Shown: one piece after another, positions 1 to 9,693 of the stretch
Position numbering within the stretch: the first letter of the stretch is position 1
Layout: each line of letters opens with the position of its first letter
NCBI GenBank assembly: GCA_000934385.1
Contig: KN880760.1
Span: 1-22,911, forward strand
Source: Cylindrobasidium torrendii FP15055 ss-10
Lineage: Eukaryota; Basidiomycota; Agaricomycetes; Agaricales; Physalacriaceae
Reading direction: 5' to 3'
Length of the DNA: 22,911 bases
The notes under the pieces: generated by a model
Database searches by the model: none
The model's input: the letters and a program-made list of their open reading frames with translations, nothing else
Told to the model about the DNA's origin: nothing
Made by a program: the position numbers and the translations under genes

Positions 1-237
1 GGACGTCGACGGCGATGTGGAGCGAGGCGCGTGAAGGCGCGTGAAGGCGGGCTGGTCGCGAGAGCCTCAGGGAGGCTACTAATCGTATTTCTGATATAAT
101 TTACATCTTTCCGCGGTGTATAGCGATGGTAAAGCTGTTTTCGGCCAAATCCAGCGCCAACTGCGCCGACTCTGGCAACTCTAGATACTCTAGAGACCCC
201 AGAATTACCCGGGGTCACTCCAGATTTGACCGCGTAG

Positions 238-853
238 CTCTATACCCAAACAGGTCTTCCTGATGCTCACTTTGGGATCGCATGAATGCCAACCCATCAG
301 CGCGTTTTTTGGTTCTTCCAGTCCGCCACTCCGCACACTGTACCTCAAGCCATTCGCGAGCGCGCCTCTCGACAACGAGGGGCAACCCGACATCTCGTCT
401 TTCTACACCAATTTTCCCGCAGTGGACCGCCTGACCTTCGACTGCAGAACAATTATTCAGCAGTTATTGTCTACTTTTCTTTGCCCTCGAACAGCTCCAA
501 CTGTGTTTCCCAGCACAAGACACTTTGTCCTCAAGATAAACACAACTCTTTGGGCCATTTGCGAGAAGTACAGCGAGCCCATCCTCGCGTTCGTTGAGGC
601 CCGTTGGCGCACAGCAGAGCGCTATCTTGAATCCATGACATTGGTCGCGACTGGCGGCTTCGGGTCATTCGAATATCGCGGAAGGGACGTGATGTGCTCG
701 ACGCCGTTATTGAAGGCGCTTAGCGTATATAGAGAGGAAGGTCTGAAGGTGACAGTGCTGGCGGAACCTTACCGACGTGAGTGGTACATGATTTTTTCTT
801 CCTCGATCTGGCTCATTTCTATGTTTCCAGAGGATCCGGAGTACTACTTGTGA
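238..853 (+). CDS. F-box/LRR-like protein, C-terminal part (5' end unresolved)
   Basis: An open frame runs from just after a stop at 227-229 to a TGA at 851-853. The product resembles the C-terminal half of the large agaric F-box-like family: short leucine-rich stretches such as PLRTLYLKPF, then a tail with FVEARWRTAERYLESMTL and YREEGLKVTVLAEP. I see no F-box, which would lie further N-terminal. A likely in-frame 54-nt intron (777-830, donor GTGAGT, acceptor TTTCCAG) leaves a 23-nt last exon ending DPEYYL; read-through gives the same stop. The start is set at the first plausible acceptor (TAG at 235-237; CAG at 251-253 is an alternative). Upstream exons must lie in or beyond 1-237, where I could not connect a frame, so this may be a left-truncated gene or a decayed remnant. 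Family assignment is by general resemblance only. Confidence 0.45.
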
Positions 854-1862
854 TTTGGGATACTGGTGCTATTCGATAGTAAATATTCGTGGTCCGTAAA
901 TGGTTTATTTAACGGATCCAGTGTGAAGATAGACCAATTCGTGATGTGATGTGATCTGGTCATTAGTATTGGCCGAAGGGATAGCCAACATGTATTACAA
1001 GACGGCATAGTCGTCTCCGTAGGAATACTCGATATATGTGGTATGTGTTGTACGCGAGCGAGTACCTGCGGTACCCACCATTGCGTTATCCATCATGCTA
1101 CCTACCCAATGCACCTTTTCTCTGGAATAGCATCGAGTTTGCAGCTTGACCAGTGCCCGGTGACCGGGGACCACTCGTACTCACGAGTCACCTGGGAATA
1201 TCATCGATTGTGCCTACGCATAATTAGGACGTCAACTTCACACTCGAGAGTCGACTCAGCTTCGAGGCAGCGGGTGGATGCCTGTGGACGCCTGGCACTC
1301 AGCGCGAACGTCAATCAACAAAACATGATACAGTATGGCAGTTAGACTGAATTGCCACCCTGGGGTTTGCTATGTGAAAAACCCGCCTTTGGAAATTTAA
1401 CTGGCAGCCTGAAAGGTGCAACGTACGAAAAGCCCATTTGATGCTGGCATACGCTGCGATACGCTGCGACGGCCCGAGAACACCAATGATTACAATACTG
1501 GTTCAGAGAAAGTAGTGAAATGCACCAGCACTTAGCTGTACACATGAGTTCCTGTGGAAGTCACGCCGAGACAGGTGATTGCTATGTGTACAACATTGGT
1601 AAACAGGTATCGCGAATCAAGGGACCATGGAAAAGTATGCACGGATTTGCCACTCTCTCCACAAGCAAGCAAGGAATGCTGCCTCCTCTCTTCGGGCATG
1701 CCGCAGGCCTCTGACGTCGAGCTCTGATGCATGTGCATGAGCGTCGACACAGGCGTGATCAGCTGACCAAGTCGCGTCGACGTCCCCGCTGTGACTCTTG
1801 CCACATCCTGCTTTCACTGGGTCCATCGATAGTGTCATGCGCGGTGCACAGACTGAGGACAT
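854..1862. other. Intergenic, no supported gene
   Basis: About 1 kb between the F-box-like tail and the 3' end of the first paralog. Short open frames exist on both strands, but none has recognisable motifs or convincing splice partners. A small direct repeat (acgctgcgat twice, about 1451-1470) is the only structure noticed. Confidence 0.5.
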
Positions 1863-2914
1863 TTACCGACCCGTCCTGCGGCTACGCTTCGCTGGTGGCG
1901 CCATGGCTGCCATGGCTGCATGCTTTGCGCGCCGAGGATAGTATGTGCGCATGAGAGGTGGACAACACTGGCCTTGGGAATGCCCAAGGAGAAACCTTGC
2001 ATCTGAGCGAATGGCCCTCGTTGCGCGGGTCACAGGTGTTCGGAGACCGGTAGCGACCTTTTGCCTTTTGGTACTTGGTAGCGGAATGTCTACAGCTTTG
2101 CGCTTCTTTGAACAGCGCGGAAGAACCGGGGAGTCAGCGGATGCGTTAATCGGGGCAGAGGTTGGAGGCGAGGGGTCCATAAAGATGGGATCAACGCGAT
2201 GAGAGAGTCTCGCCAGCCGACGGATGAGTGGATAAACTTCAGAAAGTCCCTCTTGGGGGACAAATATACGTGCACGAGCCGCCATCAGGGATGGATGAGC
2301 GGTTCGCACACAAAAAGTTGGGAGGTCGGTGTAAGGTGGAAGATGGGTTGTGACACGCCCAGTCTCGGGATGTCTGGTAAATATAGGCGCCCTGTTGAGA
2401 TATTCACTGCCGTGCGCCGTGTAAACGGCCTCTTGAGGGACAGGGATCTGTCAATTCAGATCAGACTTAGAATGATTCAGATTCGAGTCATGCTTACTTG
2501 ATCAACGCGAAGGCGTTCGGGCAATTCTCGTTTGAGGTTCTGCTCGTAAACCCTTGCTATGGCGTGGAGTACCGCGTCTGGGGGCATGAAAACGAAGTCG
2601 TCGGTGTCCATAGCCTTCCAAATAGTCGGTTGCACTGCACATATATATCAATGAGAGAGCGAGCGCAGGTATATCTGTGCGCATACATGACAGTGTACCG
2701 ATGGGGCTGTTCATCCACTCTTGCAGTTCCCCAGGCAGAAGTCCAGCTGCTGTAGCATATTCATGGAGCTTCGAAGGTAAAATGAGAGGCGAACGCGTCA
2801 TTAACAAACGCTTGGGCATACCATGCGGTCGGTCGTTCTGGCAAACAGGCCTCTTGATATCGGTCCAACGAATTCTCGAGAAAGAGAGACGCAATCCTCA
2901 GTGTAGAATGTCAT
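1863..2914 (-). CDS. Uncharacterised fungal protein, paralog copy 1
   Basis: Predicted 298-aa protein from four exons: 2914-2822, 2768-2687, 2634-2498 and 2447-1863, with introns of 53, 52 and 50 nt in phases 0, 1 and 0. The start ATG (2914) opens MTFYTEDCVSLSREF, which matches the start of the second copy at 5683-6709. The N-terminal ~190 residues are the conserved part; shared blocks include LLPGELQEW, LQPTIWKAMD, APIFTRHPETG and TAHPSLMAARA. The tail is basic and low in complexity, with a KKRKAVD-like nuclear localisation motif, and ends near YYPRRAK. I do not recognise the family. Absence of a signal peptide and presence of basic clusters suggest a nuclear protein (inference). All frames join without stops, so the copy looks intact. 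It is divergent from the gene starting at 3128. Confidence 0.75.
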
Positions 2915-3127
2915 CTTCTGTGGTTTTTGTTTGTGGGTGTGTTGAGTGCGCAGTGTTATGCTGATGGCCAGTTGGTAGTAAGAGAGTGACCCAGATTTGG
3001 CAGTCAATTGTGACACGTCACGTCACACGTCCCATCACGTGACCGGACTTCACGGCCCAACAATCCGCGTTTGACTATTTACGGTGCCGTGTGACTCTTT
3101 CTTTTGACCACAACTGTCATCTGGACC
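2915..3127. promoter_or_regulatory. Shared divergent promoter with TCACGTGA palindrome
   Basis: Only 213 bp separate the start codons of the minus-strand paralog copy 1 and the plus-strand acidic gene, so both promoters must lie here or overlap the genes. Positions 3011-3042 hold clustered CACGT elements ending in the palindrome TCACGTGA (3035-3042). CACGTG is the E-box core bound by bHLH factors such as Cbf1 and Pho4 in other fungi; which factor binds here is unknown. Confidence 0.5.
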
Positions 3128-4802
3128 ATGGCCCCCAGGCCGCGCCGCAGCGCTAACCGCGGAAATCGAAGGCCCCCCGTTGACGACAGCAGTGCCGACG
3201 AGGCTCATTCAGCAACCGATAATTCAAGCGATGATGCAGATGAAGACGAGGAAGACTCCGAGGACGATGGAAAGCGAGCACGCTCTTCTTCCTTAGACCC
3301 TTCTTACGTTTATGGTCAAGACGACAGCGATAGCCAGTGCGATTCCCCGAGGTCTCCTACGCCGTTGTTCAAATACCCCGCTGGGACTGTTCTCTATACT
3401 CCTCCGCGCAGCAAGTTCCGTAATGAGCCACGTGACCAGTCGGAAGAACTGCGAGAGAACGTTATCGAGGCGGCGGGCGGGCGTAGATGCGTGGGAACAG
3501 GGGAAGACGATCTGTACGGGATCCATGAAGGAATGCACTTCATTTCTCATGCGCTCAAAGGGGATGCGGTGCGTTCTGATTTGATGTGACGAGACGAGCG
3601 TTTCATACTTACCACTCATTTTTATAGCTCATCAGCACAGAAGCATGGCTGGGCTCGCTGGTTAACGTCGACTCTCGATGGAATATCGCTAGGGGTGCGT
3701 GAAAATTTTTCGCTCAAATATCCAGTTACTCAAGAGACTTAGGGGCTGTCTTCTTCCATCGTGCAGTGGATCGTGGCCTCTGGGCCCCAATCCCGATTAA
3801 GTCTAAAGAGGACCCCACCATTGACCGAAATTTTTGGAAGTTGCTAAAGAATATCAAACTACCTCCTGCAAAGCGCATTAGCTACACAAATGTGAGCGGT
3901 TACTTCTGTCTGAACGACTCTATTCCTTACGACAACAACAGTTCTTCGAGCAGAAGGTGTTTCCTGACTTATGGGATTTCAAGTTGGTCGCTCTTGCCTT
4001 CATCAGCTCTTTTGAGATCCAAGTCAGGGTATCCAGAGGCAGGTTCCGTTCCATACGTTACGATTGCCCTGCCAAATCGGATATCATCATGAGGACACAC
4101 ATCAATCCAGCAAACATGATGTGGCGCGCTGGAAAGTCTATCCTCTCGCACCACGATGAGATTCCCAACTGGGACATGTTGTCGTCTGCCGACAAAGATC
4201 TTATCGATGACGTTCGTGACCTGACGACGCCTGTGTTTGACAAGGAATTACACCCCGAACCATTCGAGCGGGGCCATTCCTTGTACAACGATCCAGCTCC
4301 GGCCCCCAAGGCAGTGAAGAGTACCCGCCAGACCAGGAGCGCGCGGCATGAATGCATTATCCAGAACGACGACGATGACGACGTTCAATCCGAGCCCGAG
4401 ATTGACCACAGGGACAAGGATGGGAATAAGCTGGATCGTGCCGGGAAGAAAGCTGGGACCAAGGCGATAAAGGCTGTCACTCGACGCAAGAGAGCAGCTT
4501 CTATGTCGCGGGCATCGACACCGGCTCCGCCTGACGTGTCGACGCCAAAACGATCTGCAAAGCTTGTTGTTTGTGCGCCAGAGCGAAAGCAGAAGATGTC
4601 GGCGAAGGGAAAGGCGAAAGAGGCTTCGAAGCCCGAAGCTCCGAAGCCCAAGGCGGCTCGGAAGCCACAGCCGCAGCCTGAGTCGATTGCTATGACCGTC
4701 TCAGTCCAAAGGAAGAAGAACAAGCGCGCCGAGGATGATGACGGAGACGATGTAGAGAAGGAGATCGCACGCCCCAAGAAACGTGGTGGTGCGAGGCGTT
4801 AG
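3128..4802 (+). CDS. Acidic and lysine-rich protein, probably nuclear, uncharacterised
   Basis: Predicted 497-aa protein from four exons: 3128-3568, 3628-3694, 3767-3891 and 3942-4802, with introns of 59, 72 and 50 nt in phases 0, 1 and 0. The start is the first ATG in the frame and follows gacc. Layout: a short basic start, then a Ser/Asp/Glu-rich segment (about residues 18-55). A structured, Trp-containing middle (about 100-310) carries the motifs WLGSLVNVDSRWNIARVDRG and FFEQKVFPDLWDFKLVALAF. A long charged tail holds an acidic patch and repeated Lys/Ala/Pro stretches, ending KKRGGARR. The strongly charged ends and basic clusters suggest a chromatin or nucleic-acid associated role, which is inference; I recognise no domain. 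It is flanked on both sides by the two minus-strand paralogs and shares a promoter with the first. Confidence 0.72.
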
Positions 4803-4967
4803 ACAGTTGCATTTCCCCCCGTTTTCCACGACCGTCTCTTCTTTTAGATACAACTGTCGTCCAAATCCTGACTGTGTCTGATTTTATCACCTTTCAATTT
4901 CTTATCCCATTCTTCGAGTCTTCTGATTCGTATCCCACAGTCACCTTTTTATTGTTCTCTGGCGTCG

Positions 4968-5062
4968 ACCGCCGTTATACTTTCACATTTACCAAGTTTA
5001 TTTGTTTCGCGAGTAGTACTTAATAGAAAATGGCGTTGAAAAGGGCGAAAGCCCACCACTCG
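4968..5062 (+). repeat. Diverged dispersed repeat, copy A
   Basis: About 95 bp aligns with 21243-21336 at roughly 70% identity by eye with few gaps. Both begin ACCGCCGT, share GTTTG, AGTAGTA and GAAATG-like blocks, and end in a CCCAC..TCG motif. Both lie in intergenic DNA. Each carries an ATG followed by a short similar reading (MALKRAKAHH here, MTLERAKQPT in copy B), so they could be remnants of an old element or of a duplicated gene start. Confidence 0.4.
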
Positions 5063-5160
5063 CGTGTGATTGATTCCACTGTCAGTGTAGGCCCTGGGGC
5101 TGCTGGGCAGTTTGGCCTGTCGTATTGATGCCGGCCCATTGCTTGAAGCAACATTATGTC

Positions 5161-5182
5161 GCAACAACAAAGTTGTTGTTGC
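5161..5182. repeat. 22-bp palindrome, 10-bp arms
   Basis: GCAACAACAA, two bases, then the exact reverse complement TTGTTGTTGC. It would form a tight hairpin in RNA from either strand. It lies about 100 bp past repeat copy A, between two convergent genes. Its function is unknown. Confidence 0.6.
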
Positions 5183-5682
5183 TCAACCCAATTCTGCGGC
5201 CTTTTGAAAGACATACACTCTGTCGGTGCTCACAGGCTCAATCCACTATGCAGTATTATATCGATTTAGGATTGCCGCACTCCCTTTCGTTAAACAATTT
5301 TGAGGTACCAATGCAATTGGGATGCCGCTACTGGCAATGCTTTTGTTGGCGTTGTTTGCGGTAAGCTGGTTTCGACTTTGAGCGAGTGCATTCTTGCAGT
5401 ATCCGGGGGAAATGGTAACACTCAAGTATAACGATACCATCTTCATAATGAAACCAGCCAACGAGGTGCTAGTTCCATAGCCATTGTAAAACTCCTACAT
5501 GTACTGGACTGAGTAGTGACACGGAACCGCGTCCGTGGCAGGACCAGCTTCGTGGAGCTTAGACTAATCAGCCTCTAGGCCGAGGGACACTCAAATGGAC
5601 ACACCATAGACAGTCTCTTTTCCATGATTGAATTTCTAGATATGTTTGGTGCCTCGTTCATCTACATTACCAGCTAATCCAA

Positions 5683-6709
5683 TTAACCAGCCCTACGATG
5701 TAGCTTCGAGGACATTGCTTTCACAGCCTTGGCACTCCGAGGATAGTATGTCCGTTGTGAAGAGGCAGCAGGAGCGCATTCCATCTTTGATGATACTGTG
5801 TCCTTGGTAGAGCGACGCGTACACTTTGCTCGAGTCGTGCGAAGACGAGGGGCGACATTTTGACGTTTAGTTGGTTGGGCAGGATTGTCCACAGCTTTCC
5901 GTTTTCTTGACGGGGCTTCGGCAACAGGTGGCGTGGTACTCCTTCTAGAGAGTTTCCGTGGTGGTGGTGCAAATACTGGATCAATGTAGTCGGACAGTTC
6001 AAAAAGACGATGAATGAGAGGGTACGTCGTCTCGGTGCGACCCATAACCATGCACGAAATTGCCTTCACTGCCATTAGTGACGGATGCGCGCTCGTCACA
6101 TAGAACTCGGGCAAATCTGTATATGGCGAAAGATGCGTTGCAACGAGACCAGTGCGGGGATTCCTAGTGAAGATGGGGGCACCTATCTTCATACCGGAGG
6201 TGTGAGCCGTGTACTCAATCAATGCCAAAGGAGAAGCCTGCCGTAGTCACATAAATGAACAATTAAACCGAATGAGACTGGAAATATTCACCTCGTCGAG
6301 ACGCCGTCGCTGATGATAGTCACGTTCGTCATTGTATTCGTACGTCGCTATCATTTGGCGCAGTACGTGGTCTGGAGGGACGAGAGAGATATACCCCACA
6401 TCCAACGCTCTCCACATAGAGGGTTGCACTATAGTAGGGCACGTTAGTACGATGTGCGATTCATAATGTAGGGCTCACAGGACATGGCGCCGAATGGGGT
6501 CCGCATGAGTTGCTCGAGCTCTCCAGGAACAAGACCGGTGGAGGACGAATACGCTCTCAGCTGCAGAAAAGAAGCTTAAGTTGCATTTGTGGACCATCGT
6601 GGAAAAAGCTGACAAGGTAGGTATTCAGACTTTTGAACAATGCACGAGACTGAGGCTGAACAAATTCCCCTGACAGGGAAATGCAGTCTTCGGGGTACGG
6701 TCCATCCAT
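5683..6709 (-). CDS. Uncharacterised fungal protein, paralog copy 2
   Basis: Predicted 289-aa protein from four exons: 6709-6614, 6560-6479, 6428-6292 and 6237-5683, with introns of 53, 50 and 54 nt. Exons 2 and 3 are exactly 82 and 137 nt, as in copy 1 (1863-2914), and all three intron phases agree. The first ATG (6709) opens MDGPYPEDCISLSGEF. Conserved blocks are LVPGELEQL, SLQPSMWRALD, APIFTRNPRTG, THLSPYTDLPEF and SAHPSLMAVKA, then a basic tail with SRKRKAVD and TYYPRSAK. The first intron starts GTCAGC, a weak donor, but its position and 53-nt length match copy 1. Family and function are unrecognised. The basic cluster suggests a nuclear location (inference). Confidence 0.75.
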
Positions 6710-7549
6710 GGGCTGAGAGAGTTATCGGGTTCGTGCTGGTATAAGGGAAAGACTCGAGATCTCGATCACTGTTGATCGCGTAATGGATGCACAGGCGAGA
6801 ACTACTGTCTACAACATACAGCAAATAAAACCTACAAGCTCGACACAGGTTTCAAGTTAGCAATTGAGCGCACTTCATTGGATATTGAGTCTTCTTTTTC
6901 CGGGAGTGGCCCTCTCGTCTCCCGGCGCCTCGCCGTCGCAACAACGAAAGCCTGGACAATGGAACTCAAGACTGTCGAACTGAGTCCAGCATCGCAGTAA
7001 ATAATCTATTTCATTGTTATGGGATGGTATGGGAGTGGTACTTTTAAGCTGTAAGGTGGTGTCTAACTTAAGATGCGAGCCCTTGTAATTTTTTTTGCGA
7101 AATTGCGAGTAATACCTTCATTCATCGGCACGCAGAGGTCGCATTTGAAACATCTCATGATTGAAAGTCAACAAATCCTTCTTCAAATAGCTTTCGCAGA
7201 CAGCTCCGTCGCTACCATGGTCGCCTGCCGATACATACGGATGGAACGGGTGCTGGCATTTGCATGGATACAACCAGTGAGCTGCCGAAATCGCGGCCGA
7301 CTTTAAGCGACCAGAGGCGACCTCCACGCACGGTGGTCCAGATTGTCTCCGTATCCTCTTAACGGACGACCCATTGTCAACAGTGTCAGTCAATAAAAGC
7401 AATGTATGATTTTAAAAGGACAGGGAGCCCGTAGTAATCCAGCACCCACAACACACTAATGAAAGCTACTTAACAACAACAGAATAGTACGAATAAAAAT
7501 ATCAAGTCAGCAAACAGAAATGTAGTCGTAACCGGTATGGTAGGGGAAC
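6710..7549. other. Intergenic: promoter of paralog copy 2 and 3' side of the metacaspase gene
   Basis: 840 bp without a supported gene. Short frames on both strands (for example around 7118-7402) lack motifs. The minus strand carries a pyrimidine-rich stretch and a TATA-like ccttatacc about 30 bp upstream of the copy 2 start, which could be its core promoter. Confidence 0.4.
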
Positions 7550-9032
7550 CTAAATCAGGAACTCCAAACGAGTATCCTAGAAGGAGGGTCAGTGAGTGGA
7601 CAGGCATCAAGAACAAGCCGACGCACGATGGGATGTGACGAGCCAAGTTGTGGAATTTGGCTATACCTCGGCTTGAGGATGTCACGCACGGCCTCAAGGA
7701 GCTGTTGATACGACTGGTTGTGATTCGCGCGAAGACATTTGATGAACGCCTGCGGGTTGCATTAGAATGCAGCCGTATGTATCGAGTATGGGATTACGCA
7801 CATAGCTCATAGCGCCTACCGCAACACCCCCGACAAAGGTATCGGCGCTCGTCTGGCCATCCTGGCTTCCGGACCAGCATATAACATCCGCCGGAGAGCC
7901 CTTGCGCGAGGTGGCCTTCTTTGATACTTGACGCTTCATAAGCGACCCGTCACCGTTGTAGGAGTATGGGAGGTCAAGCACGGTGCCGGAGTGGCAACAC
8001 TGCGCACGATAAGCGAGAGCTAGATATGAAGTGGATAGGGAACGACATACGTCGAATAAGGCTGTAAGACGACAACCCATGGGGAGAGGTTTGACAAGGA
8101 GGTCGTGCAGGAGGTCATCTACTATGATACCACTACTGGGATAGTCGACGGGATAGATGGTCTCGTCGTACCCAGAGATTTCGTCCCCGTGGGTGTCGCG
8201 TCTGCGTCCCCCATGACCAGAGTCTAATAGAGCGGTTAAATATGATGTGGAAGTGAATGAAATGAACAGGAATACAGTGAAAGAAGAGCGAATCATGGCA
8301 CTTGGCACCTTCGACTAGCCACTTCATGGCGCCCAGGATGAGTGCTCTGGTTGGATGGCGTCGCTGGTCTGGGTCAGTATCTGTTAGAATCATAACATCG
8401 CGACTGTGGAAGCCCCAGTGTTCTGTTTCCTGCTGTCAGATTGTAGAGCGAGAGTCAGACGTGAAAAACCTACTCATCAGAAACTCGCGAACATGCCGGG
8501 CGTCGTTCACACATCCCTTGAGCGCGCTCTTCTGGCCAACATAGTTGATTCCAATGCATACTGCCCTCTTTTTTCCAGTGCATTTGGAGTACTGGAACAT
8601 CGTCCGAAGCTTCTGCTCGACGCCATTGTTGAACTTCTTGACATTGTGATCAAACAGACGTAGGTCGTGATGGAATTGTTGTCTTGGGCCAGCCTGGTCA
8701 GGGTTTCTTGAAAACAAACCTCGGGGCATTGCTGCTCCGGGTTCGTCGATTTCGCGCGCCTCGTCGGGCACAGGCAGCGGCTGGGAATGACTTTGACTTT
8801 GTGCGTGTCCTAGCGGCGGCGGCGGCGGCAACGATGGTTGCTGCTGTGGCAGCGGCGCGCGGTTCTGCTCGTCGCGGTGCACGCTGGCGATGGTCGACTG
8901 GTCGTCGTGGTGCGGATAGATGTAGCTCGTCACCGCAGACAGAATTCTTGCCCGTCGAAATAGACTTTTCTTCTTTTTGGGGCGCGGCTGAGGCCCTTCG
9001 GACAGTGTTCGCTGTCGCTCGGTGGTCGACAT
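7550..9032 (-). CDS. Type I metacaspase
   Basis: Predicted 408-aa caspase-like cysteine protease (family C14), which cleaves after Arg/Lys and acts in fungal stress, ageing and protein quality control. Six exons: 9032-8474, 8422-8276, 8223-8051, 7999-7802, 7749-7627 and 7576-7550; introns are 50-52 nt. Residues 1-150 are a Pro/Gln-rich prodomain typical of fungal metacaspases. The p20 domain starts near residue 155 (KRAVCIGINY). The catalytic dyad is intact: His239 in YSGHGG and Cys295 in FDCCHSG. The p10 region has DVICWSGSQDGQTSADT and ends SSHPIDTRLEFLI. Intron 1 skips two nearer AGs for AAACAG, the only choice that keeps frame and gives FLMKHWGFHS. The start is the first ATG (a TTG lies five codons upstream). 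The last exon has only nine codons. Length is near the family norm. Confidence 0.95.
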
Positions 9033-9693
9033 GATGGCGGAAGGCAACAGCGTTCAGATGGGTAACACATGCCCGCCAAGAAAACCCATTTTTGGGCGGT
9101 GAAGAACAGTGGCATTAGAAAGCACATTGAATGGAAAGCGAGGCTGACTGGCCCGGCACAGCTTTCATTGTGATGGCCAAAACGGGACTCTGCCGCGAGC
9201 GTGTTGGCAGCGTGTGAGGGCAACAGTCGCGTGACGTCATGCAAAAGTACCAAGGCGCGCGGTGGAAGAAAGCACGACTTAGTTTTTTGGAGGTTATATG
9301 AGGGGAAACATTGGATTTCAGCACTTCTGGCTACGGCGCTGCGGAAACCTTTTATTAAAGTCAGCGGTGTGGCGCAAATGCCGTCGGCGTCTTCCCAAAT
9401 CAGGAAGAAAGCCCCGTTCTCCTCTACCATGGCAGATACGCGATGATATTCACTCAAACGTGAGGCTCAGAGCGAATATAATCATCGATCTTTCATAGCC
9501 TTACAAGCAGAAAGTTTACCACGCTGCTGAGCTCAGAGATGCGTATGAGGACCAAATTGATTGCGAATAGTCGTTGAAATGGCGCGTCGTAGTAGACTGT
9601 TGTCCACATAAAATGATTTTGCATATCAGAAAACGACAACAAACACTCCGTTTACAATGAATATTTCTATATCACCCGTATCCAACCAATAGC
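9033..9693. other. Intergenic: metacaspase upstream region
   Basis: About 660 bp between the metacaspase start and the transporter stop codon. It should hold the metacaspase promoter and the transporter 3' UTR. An open frame continuing upstream of the metacaspase start (to about 9457) is in a different frame and has no domain match that I can see. Confidence 0.45.
9232..9239. promoter_or_regulatory. CRE palindrome TGACGTCA upstream of metacaspase
   Basis: A perfect 8-bp TGACGTCA lies 200 bp upstream of the metacaspase start codon. This is the consensus for ATF/CREB-type bZIP factors (Atf1 and Sko1 types in fungi), which act in stress responses. Stress control of the metacaspase is inferred from this site only. 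Confidence 0.45.

Larger units (their letters stand above)
4803..5682. other. Intergenic between convergent 3' ends; holds a diverged repeat and a palindrome
   Basis: This 880-bp stretch separates the 3' end of the acidic gene from the 3' end of paralog copy 2, so it should hold two 3' UTRs. No gene is supported. It contains the dispersed repeat at 4968-5062 and the perfect-arm palindrome at 5161-5182. Confidence 0.5.

Noticed and set aside
2286..2320. Apparent frameshift in paralog copy 1 before HPSLMA
   Set aside because: Re-reading the minus strand shows the codons run on without a break; there is no frameshift.
8930..9457. 175-codon minus-strand frame across the metacaspase start
   Set aside because: It overlaps the metacaspase first exon in another frame, and the metacaspase frame is clearly the coding one.
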